From Candidatus Centipeda massiliensis (GTDB taxonomy: Bacteria > Bacillota > Negativicutes > Selenomonadales > Selenomonadaceae), in contig NZ_LT985755.1 of assembly GCF_900290285.1 (NCBI RefSeq), forward strand, positions 410,200 to 474,199: DNA of 64,000 bases, in the 5' to 3' direction. The position numbers and the translations under genes are program-made. The notes under the pieces are model-generated. The model was given only the letters and a program-made list of their open reading frames with translations. It did not search any database and was not told the DNA's origin. Each line of letters begins with the position of its first letter. Positions within the stretch are counted from its first letter, which is position 1. Positions 17,935-27,470 of the stretch are shown one piece after another.

Positions 17935-18736
17935 AGCGCTCCACCAGATCCTCAAGCTCTTCGAACTCCATCGGCGTCGGAACGGTCAGCATTTCGTTCG
18001 TATCGATTGCCTGTGCAAGCCGGACGTAGTACTGTGCCTGTTCCGACTCCGGCGCGTATGCAATCAGCGTCTGCCGATGAATCTCCGCCTCGTGCACGGC
18101 GCGCGAACGCGGGATGTAGGCGATGAGCTGCGTTCCGAGACGCGCGGCAAACGCCTCAAGGAGTTCCTGCTCGTTCAGCACATCACGACCATTGCCAATG
18201 ATGCCGCCGAGCTTTACCGCGCCACGTGCGGCAAAGCGCTGCACCCCTTTTGCGATATTGTTTGCCGCATAGAGTGACATGAGTTCGCCCGAGGAGACAA
18301 TGTAGATTTCCTCCGCATATCCCTCGCGAATCGGTACGGCAAAGCCGCCGCAAACCACATCTCCGAGGACATCATAGAGTACAACATCCAGATTATCAAA
18401 GGCATGGAGTGCCTTGAGCCGCTCAAGCGCAACGATAATCCCGCGCCCCGCGCAGCCGACGCCGGGATCCGGCCCGCCGGCCTCAATGCAGCGAATGCCG
18501 CTGAACCCCTCGTGGACGAGATCGGCGAGCGTCAGCGCCGCCCCCTTTTTCTCCCGCTCCAGATCAAGGATCGTGGAGGGTGCAATACGTCCGAGCAGGA
18601 GGCGCGTCGAGTCATTCTTCGGATCGCAGCCGATCTGGCAGACGCGCCGCCCCATCTGCGCAAACGCAGCCGATACATTCGCGGCGGTTGTGGATTTTCC
18701 GATGCCGCCCTTGCCGTAGAAGGCAATTTTTTTCAT
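17924..18736 (-). CDS. NifH/BchL/CfbC-like ATP-dependent iron-sulfur reductase
   Basis: A 270-residue homodimeric P-loop ATPase of the nitrogenase Fe-protein superfamily. Walker A is GKGGIGKS (residues 8-15), followed by the CDPKNDST switch. Both cysteines that hold the subunit-bridging [4Fe-4S] cluster are present, C95 in [10 protein letters not shown] and C129 in GDVVCGGFA. These features mark a working electron donor that spends ATP to deliver low-potential electrons to component 1. The two adjacent component 1-like genes and the overlap with one of them support that partnership. No nifB, nifE, nifN or nifV is seen, so it is not a nitrogen-fixation island. It follows lipoprotein 2 by 9 bp. 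Confidence 0.93.
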   Translation of the reverse strand: MKKIAFYGKGGIGKSTTAANVSAAFAQMGRRVCQIGCDPKNDSTRLLLGRIAPSTILDLEREKKGAALTLADLVHEGFSGIRCIEAGGPDPGVGCAGRGIIVALERLKALHAFDNLDVVLYDVLGDVVCGGFAVPIREGYAEEIYIVSSGELMSLYAANNIAKGVQRFAARGAVKLGGIIGNGRDVLNEQELLEAFAARLGTQLIAYIPRSRAVHEAEIHRQTLIAYAPESEQAQYYVRLAQAIDTNEMLTVPTPMEFEELEDLVERYGD

Positions 18737-18745
18737 AGGATCACC

Positions 18746-19732
18746 TTATTCCACGGCCGTAAGGAACTCGTGGCGCGACTGCTTGAAATCGTCGCCGTAG
18801 AGAATCCATGCCGTTTCCTGAATACCATACACAATGTCCTGCGAGAGATTGTAAACATAGCGCGCCCACGGATGACCGATCTGGCGCTCCCGCACGGCAG
18901 TCATCTGAGCAAGCGAGGGGTCCTCCAGATACTGCCGCCCGTAGTTCTCCTCGTTGGTCGCACCATCTTCATAGCTTGGGAAAAAGAGGTAGTCTGGGTT
19001 CGCCGCAACGAGCTGCTCCTTCGTCATCTCCTGCCCCATGCGGTTGCCTGCCGCCGCCTTGGCATTGATCGAGTCCGTATAGCGGCAGAGTTCGTCAAAG
19101 GTACAGCCCGCACCGCCGTAGTTCACCATGATGGAGATGAGTGCAATGCTCTTATGTTTCTTCTCCTCGGGAACCGCTGCTACCTTGGCGCGAATCTCCG
19201 CGAGCTTTTCCTCCATCATGCCGATGAGTTTCTCTCCGCGCTCTGTTTCGCCGACAGCCGCCGCATAGAGTCGGATATTATCGTGAATATCCTCCATGGT
19301 CGCAGCAGATTTGCAGACAATTACGGGCACATTCAGCTCGCGGATGGCATCGATGTTCTCACGCGGCATCCACGGCGTCACAACGACAAGATCCGGATGC
19401 AGCGCCGCAATTTGCTCTACCGACGGGCTGCGGGGGACGACCGTCGGAATCCGGTCACACACCCACGGGATATTCGTATGCTCCCGATCAGCGAGAGATT
19501 CATTGATCGCCGCCATGCGCTCCGGCTCCACAAGCCCGAGCATCAATTCGTCCGTACCGGCACTGACGGTCAGAATGTGCTGCGGCTTGTGTGCAAATGT
19601 GACGACCGTGCCCTCCACATCGGTCACCTGATATCCGCCTGCCGGCTCCTTGGACAGATCGACACAACCGCCGAAAGCGCATACTGCAAGCATGATAAAA
19701 AACACAAAAAGAAGCCTCATTTGATTTCTCAC
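18746..19732 (-). CDS. Periplasmic-binding-protein lipoprotein 2 (BtuF/FecB fold)
   Basis: A 328-residue lipoprotein with lipobox AFGGC and the same two-lobed binding fold as lipoprotein 1 (PQHILTVSAGTDELMLGLVEPERMAAIN, VEQIAALHPDLVVVTPW, YVYNLSQDIVYGIQETAW). Similar lengths and shared motifs point to duplication; the two genes bracket the nifHDK-like trio. The start is a GTG at 19732 that overlaps the CobN stop (GTGA) and has GGAGGG six bases upstream inside the CobN gene. An in-frame ATG at 19720 is less well placed. It probably offers a different ligand form to the shared ABC importer. Confidence 0.9.
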   Translation of the reverse strand: MRNQMRLLFVFFIMLAVCAFGGCVDLSKEPAGGYQVTDVEGTVVTFAHKPQHILTVSAGTDELMLGLVEPERMAAINESLADREHTNIPWVCDRIPTVVPRSPSVEQIAALHPDLVVVTPWMPRENIDAIRELNVPVIVCKSAATMEDIHDNIRLYAAAVGETERGEKLIGMMEEKLAEIRAKVAAVPEEKKHKSIALISIMVNYGGAGCTFDELCRYTDSINAKAAAGNRMGQEMTKEQLVAANPDYLFFPSYEDGATNEENYGRQYLEDPSLAQMTAVRERQIGHPWARYVYNLSQDIVYGIQETAWILYGDDFKQSRHEFLTAVE

Positions 19733-22700
19733 AGCATTCCCTCCGCCCGTTCCTCAAGATCCCCCTCGATGGAGAGGTAGAGGCTGCGCAGTTCGGCAAG
19801 GGTATCCTCGGATGCGTTCCACAGTCCGCGCTGCTGTGCCTCAAGCAAAACCTCCGCCATGCGGTGAAGCGCCCACGGGTTGACATCCTGCATCCATTCC
19901 TGCATCCCCGCATCCAGCACATATTTGCGTGCGTAGCCCTCGTACATCCAGTCCTTCATCACGCCGCTTGTCGCATCCCACTGATAGCTGTGCGCAAGAT
20001 AGTTCGCGAGATCGGAGGCTCCCTTATAGCCGTGCCGCTTCACGCCATCGATGAACTTTGGATTCATCGCCTCCCCGCGAAAGAGACGCGCCGCCTCCTC
20101 CGCAACGGTCCGCACAACGATGCGCTCGCGGTCACTTGAGTCGCCCGTGTAGGAATGTGGAGCCTTGCCCGTCAGCGCCCGCACAGTCGCAATCATGCCG
20201 CCGTGGTAGGCGTTGTAGTCATCCGAGCTGAACATGTGCGTCTCACGCGTATCCTCGTTCTTGACCGTGACATCCAGCCCCGCCATGCGTCGCTGAAAAA
20301 CCTCGGGATCATAACCGCGTGCGAATCCGTCACCGCCGTATGCAGTCCCTGAAAAGCGCGTATAGACCGCTGCCAGATCATCGAGCGTCTCCCACGCCTT
20401 TGATTCGAGCAGTGCACCGATGCCCGCGCCGTAAGCACCCGGCGGATCGCCGAAGATGCGTACGGAGGCACGCTCCCATGCGCTTGTCCGTTCTTCCCCC
20501 TGCTCCTCAAGCCACGCGGTATCTGCAAGGACATGCTTGCGCACATAGTTCTCCTCATCGCTCTCGTCGAGGTCGCGCACCATGCGCACAGCCTCATCCC
20601 CCCAGTGCACGGCGTTGGGCACAGCATCGCGGAACAGACCGCTGATGCGTGCTGTCACGTCGATGCGCGGCCGCTTCAGCTCCGCGATGGGGATGACCTC
20701 AAGGCCGCAGACGCGCTGCGATGGTCGCCGCCATACAGGACGCACGCCCATGAGATAGAAGAGCTCTGCAATGCACTGCCCGTGGCTGCGCATATTCGAG
20801 CCCGCCCAGAAGACGATGCCGACCGCCTCGGGGTAGCGCCCCTCGTCGTTGATGTACTGCTCGATGAGTGCATCTCCAAGCTGTTTCCCGTACTCCCATG
20901 CGGCAGGTGTCGGCATACAGCGCGGGTCAAGACCGTAGAAGTTCCGCCCTGTCGGCAGGACATCCACGCCGTTTGTCGTCGGTGCTCCTGCAGGGCTCGG
21001 CTCAATGTATCTGCCTGTGAGAGCGCGCAGCGTCTCCGTAATCTCCCCCTCCGTGCGGCGCAGACACGGCACCATATCCCCCGTGATCTCGCGCAGCGCA
21101 TGGGCAAATGCGGCACGCGCCTCCGCAGAGGATGCGGCAATCACAGGGAGCATCATCGCCCGCTCGACCGCCTCCGGCGCATAGTCATGTGCACCGAGGA
21201 AGGAGATCAGAGCGCGCATCTCCTTCTCGACCGCATCCAGCTTTCTGCCGTAGGTCATGCCGTCCGATGTCATACGCTCGCTGTGCGTGAGGAGCTCCTC
21301 ATAGTCATAGCCTGCCTGCTCTGCGATCAGGCGGAGGAGCGATTTTTCCCCGCCGTGCTCCATACGCACGAGTGCACACAGGAAATCGATCAGCTCCTCG
21401 CCCTCGGGCGCACGCCCGAGAATATGCAGTCCCGTGCGGATCTGCATATTCTTGATGTCAGTCACATAGTTGTGGAGACGCGCCGCATAATCGTCGAAGT
21501 CATCCCCCTCATCAACCTCGCCCTCAAAATGACAGGCAGCCGCCTTTTCACGGACAATATCCCGCACAGCCTCGATGTTGTCCGGCTGTGCTGCACGGAA
21601 GTGGACGTACTCATCGAGTGCCTGTTCCAGTTCCTCGATCTCCTCAAATCCGCCCGCAAGCTGCATGGGTGGCGAGAGATGACTGATGAGGCATGCCGCA
21701 CCGCGCCGCTTTGCCTGAATCCCCTCTCCGACAATCGTAATCCAGTAGGGATAGATGTCCGGCAGATCACCCAGCGACACATCCGGATAGCACGTATTCG
21801 AGAGCCCCGTCCCCTTGCCCGGCAGCCACTCAAGCGAGCCGTGCGTCCCGACGTGAATGACCGCGTCTGCCCGCCAGATATCGCGCAGCCAATGATAGTA
21901 GCCGATGTAGTGATGTGTAGGCGCGGCATCGGGCGAGTGCAGGAGCTTGCCGGGATCCTCACCGAATCCGCGCGGCGGCTGCACCGTGATGAAGATGTTG
22001 CCGTTCAGTGTGCCCGGGACGAGGAGCGCACCGTCGTAATTGAACACATCCCCCGGAGCCTCCCCCCAGTCTTGCACGAGCTGCGTGCGCACCTGCTCGG
22101 GCAGCTCCGTAAAAAATGCGCGGTATTGCTCTGCTGTCAGCTGTCCGTCGGCAGACTTTGCCTGTTCCATACTCATAAAGCGGCGGTCATTCGTCGCGTG
22201 ATCCGTCAGCAGCTTCATAAACGCCTTGCTGCTCTCCGGAATCTCATCCATGACATAGCCTGCGGCACGCATCGCCGTGAACAGACGGAGCACGCTCTCG
22301 GGGGAATCCAGTCCCGCTGCACTGCCGATGTTTGCGTTCGTCGGCGGATAGTTGTGGAAAACAATCGCAATCTTTTTCTCCGCATTTGGCTTATGCCGCA
22401 GTACCGCCCATTTTCGCGCCTTGCGTGCGATCCGCTCCATGCGTTCATCGAGGGCTGCATAGCTGATCTCTCCACTCTCGTCGCGCACCTTCGCCGCAAT
22501 CGGTACGGCATGGATCACGCCGTCAAACTCGGGCATGGCAACGCTCATCGAAACCTCCATGGGGTCAAGCCCCGCCGGAGATTTCTCCCACTCCTCCTTC
22601 GGAGCGAGCACCGTGTACGCCTCAAGCACGGGAATGCCGAGTGCATAGAGATCCTCGATGCGCGTGCCGCCCGCCTTGATGGAGAACTTCATCGTGCTGA

Positions 22701-23412
22701 TGATGACATCGACAAAGGGCTGTCCGTCCCTGCAGAAATATTTCTGAATCGCATCCATCAGCGTCGGCGACTCTACACGTTCGTCGCGATAGGCGTTCGA
22801 GAACACGGCGACCGCATTCATCCCCTCTGCCTCGATTGCACGAACAAGTGCTGCATGATAGGTAAAGTCTCCCGTAATCCACTCCGAGCGATAGAAGATC
22901 ACGCCGATGTTCGGTCGTCCATTCTCGTAATGAGCGGCGAGGTACCCCGCGATGTCCTCGGGATCCCCCGCCCAGTCCGGATGATAGACACCGTTCCATG
23001 CGAGCGGACGCGGCGGCTCTGCCGTGCAGGCAACCCCCCCGAACTCCCTGCCGAGCCAAAGAAAGAGATTGCGCATATTCTCCTCGCCGTCATAGCGAAA
23101 ATATGCCCATGCCGTCTGGATCTGTTTCTCCGAGAAGCCATACGTCACCTTATCATGATCGGCATTGTCCACGACGATCAGATGCGCAGTCCTATGCTTC
23201 TGCAAATAGCGCGACGCCTTCTTCAGGAATTCATTGTCAAGCCCCGTACCCATCCAGAGAAAGAGATGGAGATCGGCCTCTGCGCGCATCGCATTCCAAT
23301 CGTCCATGCCGCTGACAGGGCACACGCACACCTCGGGTTCCGCCATATCGGCGGCGCATCGGCGCGCGAGCACAGTAACGCGCAGGATGTTCGTATAGAC
23401 TGCAATCTTCAT
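19729..23412 (-). CDS. cobN: CobN/BchH-family large chelatase subunit
   Basis: A 1227-residue protein of the CobN/BchH/ChlH family, which binds a tetrapyrrole and catalyses metal insertion with ChlI/ChlD-type AAA+ partners. Family hallmarks are IHVGTHGSLEWLPGKGTGLS mid-protein, DIYPYWITIVGEGIQAKRRG shortly after, IVFWAGSNMRSHGQ, and near the C-terminus NPKFIDGVKRHGYKGASDLA. Length suits cobaltochelatase CobN or Mg-chelatase H. The AAA+ partners lie directly upstream, and cobalt is the most likely metal given the B12 riboswitch, but nickel or magnesium insertion, or metal removal as proposed for HmuS-type homologues, cannot be excluded. The ATG at 23412 has AAAGGAG nine bases upstream. The symbol is a family label only. 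Confidence 0.9.
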   Translation of the reverse strand: MKIAVYTNILRVTVLARRCAADMAEPEVCVCPVSGMDDWNAMRAEADLHLFLWMGTGLDNEFLKKASRYLQKHRTAHLIVVDNADHDKVTYGFSEKQIQTAWAYFRYDGEENMRNLFLWLGREFGGVACTAEPPRPLAWNGVYHPDWAGDPEDIAGYLAAHYENGRPNIGVIFYRSEWITGDFTYHAALVRAIEAEGMNAVAVFSNAYRDERVESPTLMDAIQKYFCRDGQPFVDVIISTMKFSIKAGGTRIEDLYALGIPVLEAYTVLAPKEEWEKSPAGLDPMEVSMSVAMPEFDGVIHAVPIAAKVRDESGEISYAALDERMERIARKARKWAVLRHKPNAEKKIAIVFHNYPPTNANIGSAAGLDSPESVLRLFTAMRAAGYVMDEIPESSKAFMKLLTDHATNDRRFMSMEQAKSADGQLTAEQYRAFFTELPEQVRTQLVQDWGEAPGDVFNYDGALLVPGTLNGNIFITVQPPRGFGEDPGKLLHSPDAAPTHHYIGYYHWLRDIWRADAVIHVGTHGSLEWLPGKGTGLSNTCYPDVSLGDLPDIYPYWITIVGEGIQAKRRGAACLISHLSPPMQLAGGFEEIEELEQALDEYVHFRAAQPDNIEAVRDIVREKAAACHFEGEVDEGDDFDDYAARLHNYVTDIKNMQIRTGLHILGRAPEGEELIDFLCALVRMEHGGEKSLLRLIAEQAGYDYEELLTHSERMTSDGMTYGRKLDAVEKEMRALISFLGAHDYAPEAVERAMMLPVIAASSAEARAAFAHALREITGDMVPCLRRTEGEITETLRALTGRYIEPSPAGAPTTNGVDVLPTGRNFYGLDPRCMPTPAAWEYGKQLGDALIEQYINDEGRYPEAVGIVFWAGSNMRSHGQCIAELFYLMGVRPVWRRPSQRVCGLEVIPIAELKRPRIDVTARISGLFRDAVPNAVHWGDEAVRMVRDLDESDEENYVRKHVLADTAWLEEQGEERTSAWERASVRIFGDPPGAYGAGIGALLESKAWETLDDLAAVYTRFSGTAYGGDGFARGYDPEVFQRRMAGLDVTVKNEDTRETHMFSSDDYNAYHGGMIATVRALTGKAPHSYTGDSSDRERIVVRTVAEEAARLFRGEAMNPKFIDGVKRHGYKGASDLANYLAHSYQWDATSGVMKDWMYEGYARKYVLDAGMQEWMQDVNPWALHRMAEVLLEAQQRGLWNASEDTLAELRSLYLSIEGDLEERAEGML

Positions 23413-23440
23413 CTATTCTGACTCCTTTTCTTTGCAGGTG

Positions 23441-25348
23441 CTATCTCTGCATGCTGCGGGATGCGCGAACGATCTCAAGTACGCCCTCTGCCGAGAGCCG
23501 CTCCAATGTATAATAACGCGCATTCATGTGACGCGCAAGTTCCGGTGCAAGTCCGACGCGCGGAACGGAGCGCTCCGTATCGAGGACAAGCGTGAGCGCC
23601 TGCGTGTCCGCGATCTCTTCCGCCGCACGCAGGGCACGCTGCACGCCGTCATCGCCATCCCGCACAGTGTTCGTCCGTCCGTCTGTGATGAGGACAAGTA
23701 CCGTTTTCTCGCTGCCCTTGCGCTCCAGTTCACGCAGTGTTTGCAGAGCACAGGCGAGCCCCTCGGCAAGCGGTGTCCGTCCGCCCGTCGGCAGGTCGCG
23801 CAGCTGCTTTTCTGCCAGCTCCACACTGCGCGTCATCGACAGGAGCATCTCCGCACGATCCCGCCGAAAGGCGATCAGCCCGACACAGTCACGCTTTTGA
23901 TATGCCTCCTGCAGAAGGGCAAGGATGGCTCCCTTCACCATCCTCATGCGCTCGCGTGCGCCCATCGAACCACTTGCATCGACGAGAAAAAGAATATTCG
24001 CCGCCGCGTGTTTCGCACGCACCCAGACGCGCACATCTTCAGGTCGGATCACAACCGTCTGCGTCCCCTGGCGCGTGCGTTGATACGGGGCTGCTGCACG
24101 CAGCGTAGCGGAGAGTGCGAGATCGAGGCGGGCACCTGCGCGCGGCAGTTCCGTGCGCAGGCAGCGACCATCCGCCGTATGCGTCTGGACAATGTTGCGT
24201 TTTCCGCTCTTTCCGCCCTGCGCACGCATCGTCATAGAGAGCAGTGAGAGTCGCGCCATGACGTTCTCAAGCGGTGCTGCGACACGATCATCTCCACCTT
24301 CATGTGCCTCCTCCGGCGGGGACGGAGCGTCCTCCCCATCCTGAGGCTCATTCTGTGATTCGTTCTCCGACGAGGCTTCATGAGGCATTTCCGCGCCGCC
24401 ATCCTCCCGCGGAGGAGGTGTTTCCTGCGGCTCATTCGGCATCTCATTCCCGTCCTGCTCCGGGGCATTCCCATCATCGGGCGGCTGCTGTTCCTCCTGC
24501 GGACGGCTCATCCGATGCACGAGCACGAACGCTGCGGCCTCCTCCACATCCGTAGGCATGACGAACGCTCTGCCTGCGAGCGCTGCAATCGCACACGCTG
24601 CCTCGATGAGATAAATCTCCGCATGGTTGCCGATACAACAGGCACGCGCAGCACAGGCGGCCGCAAAGTGAAGAATGGCAGACGGAACCTCTACGCACGG
24701 CAACAATGCGCGAGCACGGCTGATCATCGCCCCAAATGCCACCTCCTGTGCAGCGTAGGAGGCACGAAAGGAGGCCGGATCGCGCTCGTACGCGAGTACA
24801 CGCGCGGCAATCGCGCTCCGCTGTACCGGATCCTCCTCCTCCTCCATCGTCACAAACATGCCGAAAGAATCCAGCAGAGCAGGGCGAAGCGTGCCCTCTG
24901 CGGGATCCATCGTACCGACGGGCGTATAGGAAACCTCCTCGATGAACGACAGCCCATCCCGTTCGAGGCGAAAAAAACTATCTCTCGCACACTTCAGAAC
25001 CGTGGACAGAATATCCTCGCGCAGGAGGTTGACCTCATCCATATAGAGGATGGTATCGTGCGCACGGTGCAGAAGTCCGTGCCGCAGGCAACGCTCCCCT
25101 TTTTGGAGTGCCGCCTCCATGTCGATTGTGCCGAAGATCATATCCTCCGCCGCGCCGAGCGGCAGCTCCATAATTTTTCCGGTTGGTGTAAACGGTGCTG
25201 CCGCACGGACGAGAACGGATTTTGCCGTGCCCCGCATGCCGGAGATCAGGAGACCTCCCGCACGAGGGTTGATGAGTGCAATCGAAAGTGCGCGCCGTGC
25301 GTGCTCCTGCCCGACAACGGCCGTCAACGGATAACGCGGAGTATCCAA
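23441..25348 (-). CDS. Chelatase AAA+/VWA subunit (ChlD/BchD type)
   Basis: A 635-residue protein with an N-terminal AAA+ domain (Walker A-like GMRGTAKS, Walker B LYMDEVNLL), a highly acidic Pro/Glu-rich linker at about residues 280-365, and a C-terminal von Willebrand A domain with the MIDAS motif LVDASGSMG, then TPLAEGL and VLITDGRTN. This is the ChlD layout, linking the ChlI ATPase ring to the large subunit. The start is a TTG at 25348, supported by GGAGG seven bases upstream; no ATG lies near. It follows chlI by 22 bp and precedes the CobN-like gene by 28 bp, so all three chelatase parts are encoded together. Confidence 0.92.
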   Translation of the reverse strand: MDTPRYPLTAVVGQEHARRALSIALINPRAGGLLISGMRGTAKSVLVRAAAPFTPTGKIMELPLGAAEDMIFGTIDMEAALQKGERCLRHGLLHRAHDTILYMDEVNLLREDILSTVLKCARDSFFRLERDGLSFIEEVSYTPVGTMDPAEGTLRPALLDSFGMFVTMEEEEDPVQRSAIAARVLAYERDPASFRASYAAQEVAFGAMISRARALLPCVEVPSAILHFAAACAARACCIGNHAEIYLIEAACAIAALAGRAFVMPTDVEEAAAFVLVHRMSRPQEEQQPPDDGNAPEQDGNEMPNEPQETPPPREDGGAEMPHEASSENESQNEPQDGEDAPSPPEEAHEGGDDRVAAPLENVMARLSLLSMTMRAQGGKSGKRNIVQTHTADGRCLRTELPRAGARLDLALSATLRAAAPYQRTRQGTQTVVIRPEDVRVWVRAKHAAANILFLVDASGSMGARERMRMVKGAILALLQEAYQKRDCVGLIAFRRDRAEMLLSMTRSVELAEKQLRDLPTGGRTPLAEGLACALQTLRELERKGSEKTVLVLITDGRTNTVRDGDDGVQRALRAAEEIADTQALTLVLDTERSVPRVGLAPELARHMNARYYTLERLSAEGVLEIVRASRSMQR

Positions 25349-25370
25349 GTTTTTTCCTCCGAAAAGCTAT

Positions 25371-26402
25371 TTATGCACGTTCTCCCAAGATCGCGTCCAC
25401 CGCACTCCAGTCGACCGCGCCCTCCTCGAACGGGCGGCGGCGCATGCGGTGTGCAAGGACGAGGCGGCTGACGCGCCGCAGATCCTCCGCCATCACTGCA
25501 CTGCGCCCTGCAAGTGCCGCATGTGCAATGCCCGCCTTGATGAGCGTGATGTCTGCGCGGTGTCCGTCGACGCCGAGCGTCAGCGAGATCCGAGCAGCAT
25601 AGCCGAGGATTTCATCCGGCACTTCCACGTGGGCGACACGCGCACGCGCCGCTATGATCTTTTCACGCAACTCCTGCTGGGTGTCTGCATAGGTTTCAGC
25701 AAAGGCATCGGGATCACGCTCATAGGCAATCCTGCGGCGGATGACCTCGACGCGCGTCCCTGCTTCGCGTTCCCCCGCAACGGTCACGGAGAGCGCAAAG
25801 CGATCGAGGAGCTGCGGGCGGATGTCCCCCTCCTCCGGATTCATCGTCCCGACGAGGACAAAGCGCGCCGGATGGGCATAGGAGATGCCCTCACGCTCCA
25901 CGGTATTGACCCCCATCGCCGCAGAGTCGAGCAGGATGTCAACGATATGATCCTCAAGCAGATTGATCTCATCTACATAGAGGATGTTGCGGTTCGCCGC
26001 CGCCAGGATGCCCGGCTCGAACTCCTTGCGCCCGTGCTGGATCGCCGCCTCCATGTCGAGTGTCCCGACCACACGATCCTCTGTCGCGCTGACGGGCAGC
26101 TCCACCACGCGCATCGGAATTTCCTCCGCCGTGAGATCTTCTCCGGTTGCCTGCCTTACACGGCAGGCATCACAGTACAGATCTGGCAGCGCAGGATCAC
26201 AGTGGCACGTACAGCCGCGCACCGCCCGCAGATCCGGCAGGAGTGCTGCAGCGGCACGAACGGCAGTGGACTTCGCCGTCCCTTTCTCGCCCTTGATGAG
26301 CACACCTCCGAGAGACGGCATGACAATGCTGAGTAAGAGTGCTGTCTTCATCTCCTCCTGACCGACAATGGCTGTAAACGGATAAACCGCTGTTGTTTTC
26401 AT
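25371..26402 (-). CDS. Chelatase AAA+ ATPase subunit (ChlI/BchI type)
   Basis: A 343-residue AAA+ ATPase that powers metal chelation together with ChlD and CobN-like subunits. Walker A is GEKGTAKST, Walker [11 protein letters not shown], and [18 protein letters not shown] contains sensor 1 and the arginine finger region. A Cys-rich insert at about residues 61-80 (C63, C65, C67, C76, C79) could bind zinc or a small Fe-S cluster; related ChlI proteins carry comparable cysteines. The ATG at 26402 overlaps the radical SAM stop by 4 bp (ATGA), with AAGGGA as ribosome site, so coupling is likely. Confidence 0.93.
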   Translation of the reverse strand: MKTTAVYPFTAIVGQEEMKTALLLSIVMPSLGGVLIKGEKGTAKSTAVRAAAALLPDLRAVRGCTCHCDPALPDLYCDACRVRQATGEDLTAEEIPMRVVELPVSATEDRVVGTLDMEAAIQHGRKEFEPGILAAANRNILYVDEINLLEDHIVDILLDSAAMGVNTVEREGISYAHPARFVLVGTMNPEEGDIRPQLLDRFALSVTVAGEREAGTRVEVIRRRIAYERDPDAFAETYADTQQELREKIIAARARVAHVEVPDEILGYAARISLTLGVDGHRADITLIKAGIAHAALAGRSAVMAEDLRRVSRLVLAHRMRRRPFEEGAVDWSAVDAILGERA

Positions 26403-27460
26403 GTGGGTATCCCTTCGTATGTATGACTATCCGAAATATGTACCGTCTGCATCGCCGCCCGTTTCAGTGCACATTCGGCATTGGACAGAGCCGAATGCTG
26501 CTGCCCCGCCCAACGTGCATAACACGCACCGCCGCAGCCCGCGAAGTCTGCACACGCCCTGCAAAACGCCATGGCACTCTGCATCTCACGTGCCACCTCC
26601 TCCTGCCGCTGAACGTCGATTCCGTGCTCCACATCGCCGAGCAGAAAGCGCGCATCACCGACAAAGGAAGAACAGGCGTAAGCCCGTCCGGCGGCATCAA
26701 TATGCACGCCCGCCCCACTCATCGCGTGACAGTGGGAAAAACCATCGCCCGTGCGCTGCGAAAGACACGCCGCCTGCTCCTCCTGCGCAATCGAAATGCG
26801 GTATCCGTGCAGCCGACCAAGGTGTTCGTTCCGCACAAAGACCTCCGTCATCGCCCGCGCCATCTCCCCCTCGCGCGCGGGGCGGACAGCCGCGCCGCGC
26901 CCCTGCATGCGCAGAAGATCAAAGCCGATATGGCGCACATTGCCGAGGTAGTATGCCATCTCTATGATGCCGGGGAGTTCCCCGACATTCTCCGCCGTAA
27001 CAACACAGGTCAGGCCGACCGCGATGCCGCGCTGACCGAGACGCTGAATCCCCGCAATCACATCCATCGACGAGCCGCACCCATCAGGGTAGCAGCGGTG
27101 CACATCGTGAACATGGGGTCTGCCGTCGAGGCTGACGCCGATGCCAATGCCCGCACCGCGTAGGAAGTCTGCCGTCTCATCCGTAATCAATGTCCCATTC
27201 GTCTGGAGATCCATGCGAGCCCGTATTCGATTGATGCGGATATAGTCCGCCATCTGCCGCAGGAGAGGAAGTGACAGCAGCGGCTCTCCGCCCGAGAACT
27301 GGAGGATGAAAGAGGTTCCACCCTCCGCTGCGAGGTCGATTGCACGCCGTGCCGTCTCCCACGTCATCGTTCTGCGGTCTTGAGCGGATGCGTAGCAGTA
27401 ACGGCACGCAAGATTGCAGTTTCCCGTGAGACTCAGCACAAGCATCCGCAGCGGCATCAT
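26399..27460 (-). CDS. Radical SAM enzyme with SPASM-like C-terminus
   Basis: A 353-residue radical S-adenosylmethionine enzyme. The cluster-binding motif is CNLACRYC (C15, C19, C22), followed by FSGGEPLLS (SAM-binding) and LQTNGTLI. The C-terminal 90 residues hold a SPASM/twitch-like set of cysteines ([28 protein letters not shown], then a Cys near the end) for auxiliary Fe-S clusters. Precedents in tetrapyrrole chemistry include AhbD and NirJ; peptide-modifying enzymes share the layout. The start at 27460 (ATGATG) lies 10 bp after the lipoprotein 3 stop. The frame is open farther upstream but that part is an antisense-like shadow of lipoprotein 3. The substrate is unknown; operon context suggests the imported tetrapyrrole. 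Confidence 0.88.
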   Translation of the reverse strand: MMPLRMLVLSLTGNCNLACRYCYASAQDRRTMTWETARRAIDLAAEGGTSFILQFSGGEPLLSLPLLRQMADYIRINRIRARMDLQTNGTLITDETADFLRGAGIGIGVSLDGRPHVHDVHRCYPDGCGSSMDVIAGIQRLGQRGIAVGLTCVVTAENVGELPGIIEMAYYLGNVRHIGFDLLRMQGRGAAVRPAREGEMARAMTEVFVRNEHLGRLHGYRISIAQEEQAACLSQRTGDGFSHCHAMSGAGVHIDAAGRAYACSSFVGDARFLLGDVEHGIDVQRQEEVAREMQSAMAFCRACADFAGCGGACYARWAGQQHSALSNAECALKRAAMQTVHISDSHTYEGIPT

Positions 27461-27470
27461 TCTCGTTTTC

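Noticed and set aside
15360..18736. A true molybdenum nitrogenase for nitrogen fixation
   Set aside because: The component 1-like proteins are too short, lack FeMo-cofactor ligands, and no nifB, nifE, nifN or nifV is present.
20533..23421. A 962-residue open frame on the plus strand opposite the CobN-like gene, with similar long plus-strand frames opposite infB (48854-51106) and dnaK (56519-58636)
   Set aside because: Composition is Arg/His/Leu-rich with no recognisable motifs, typical of the antisense frame of GC-rich genes; the minus-strand genes have clear family motifs.
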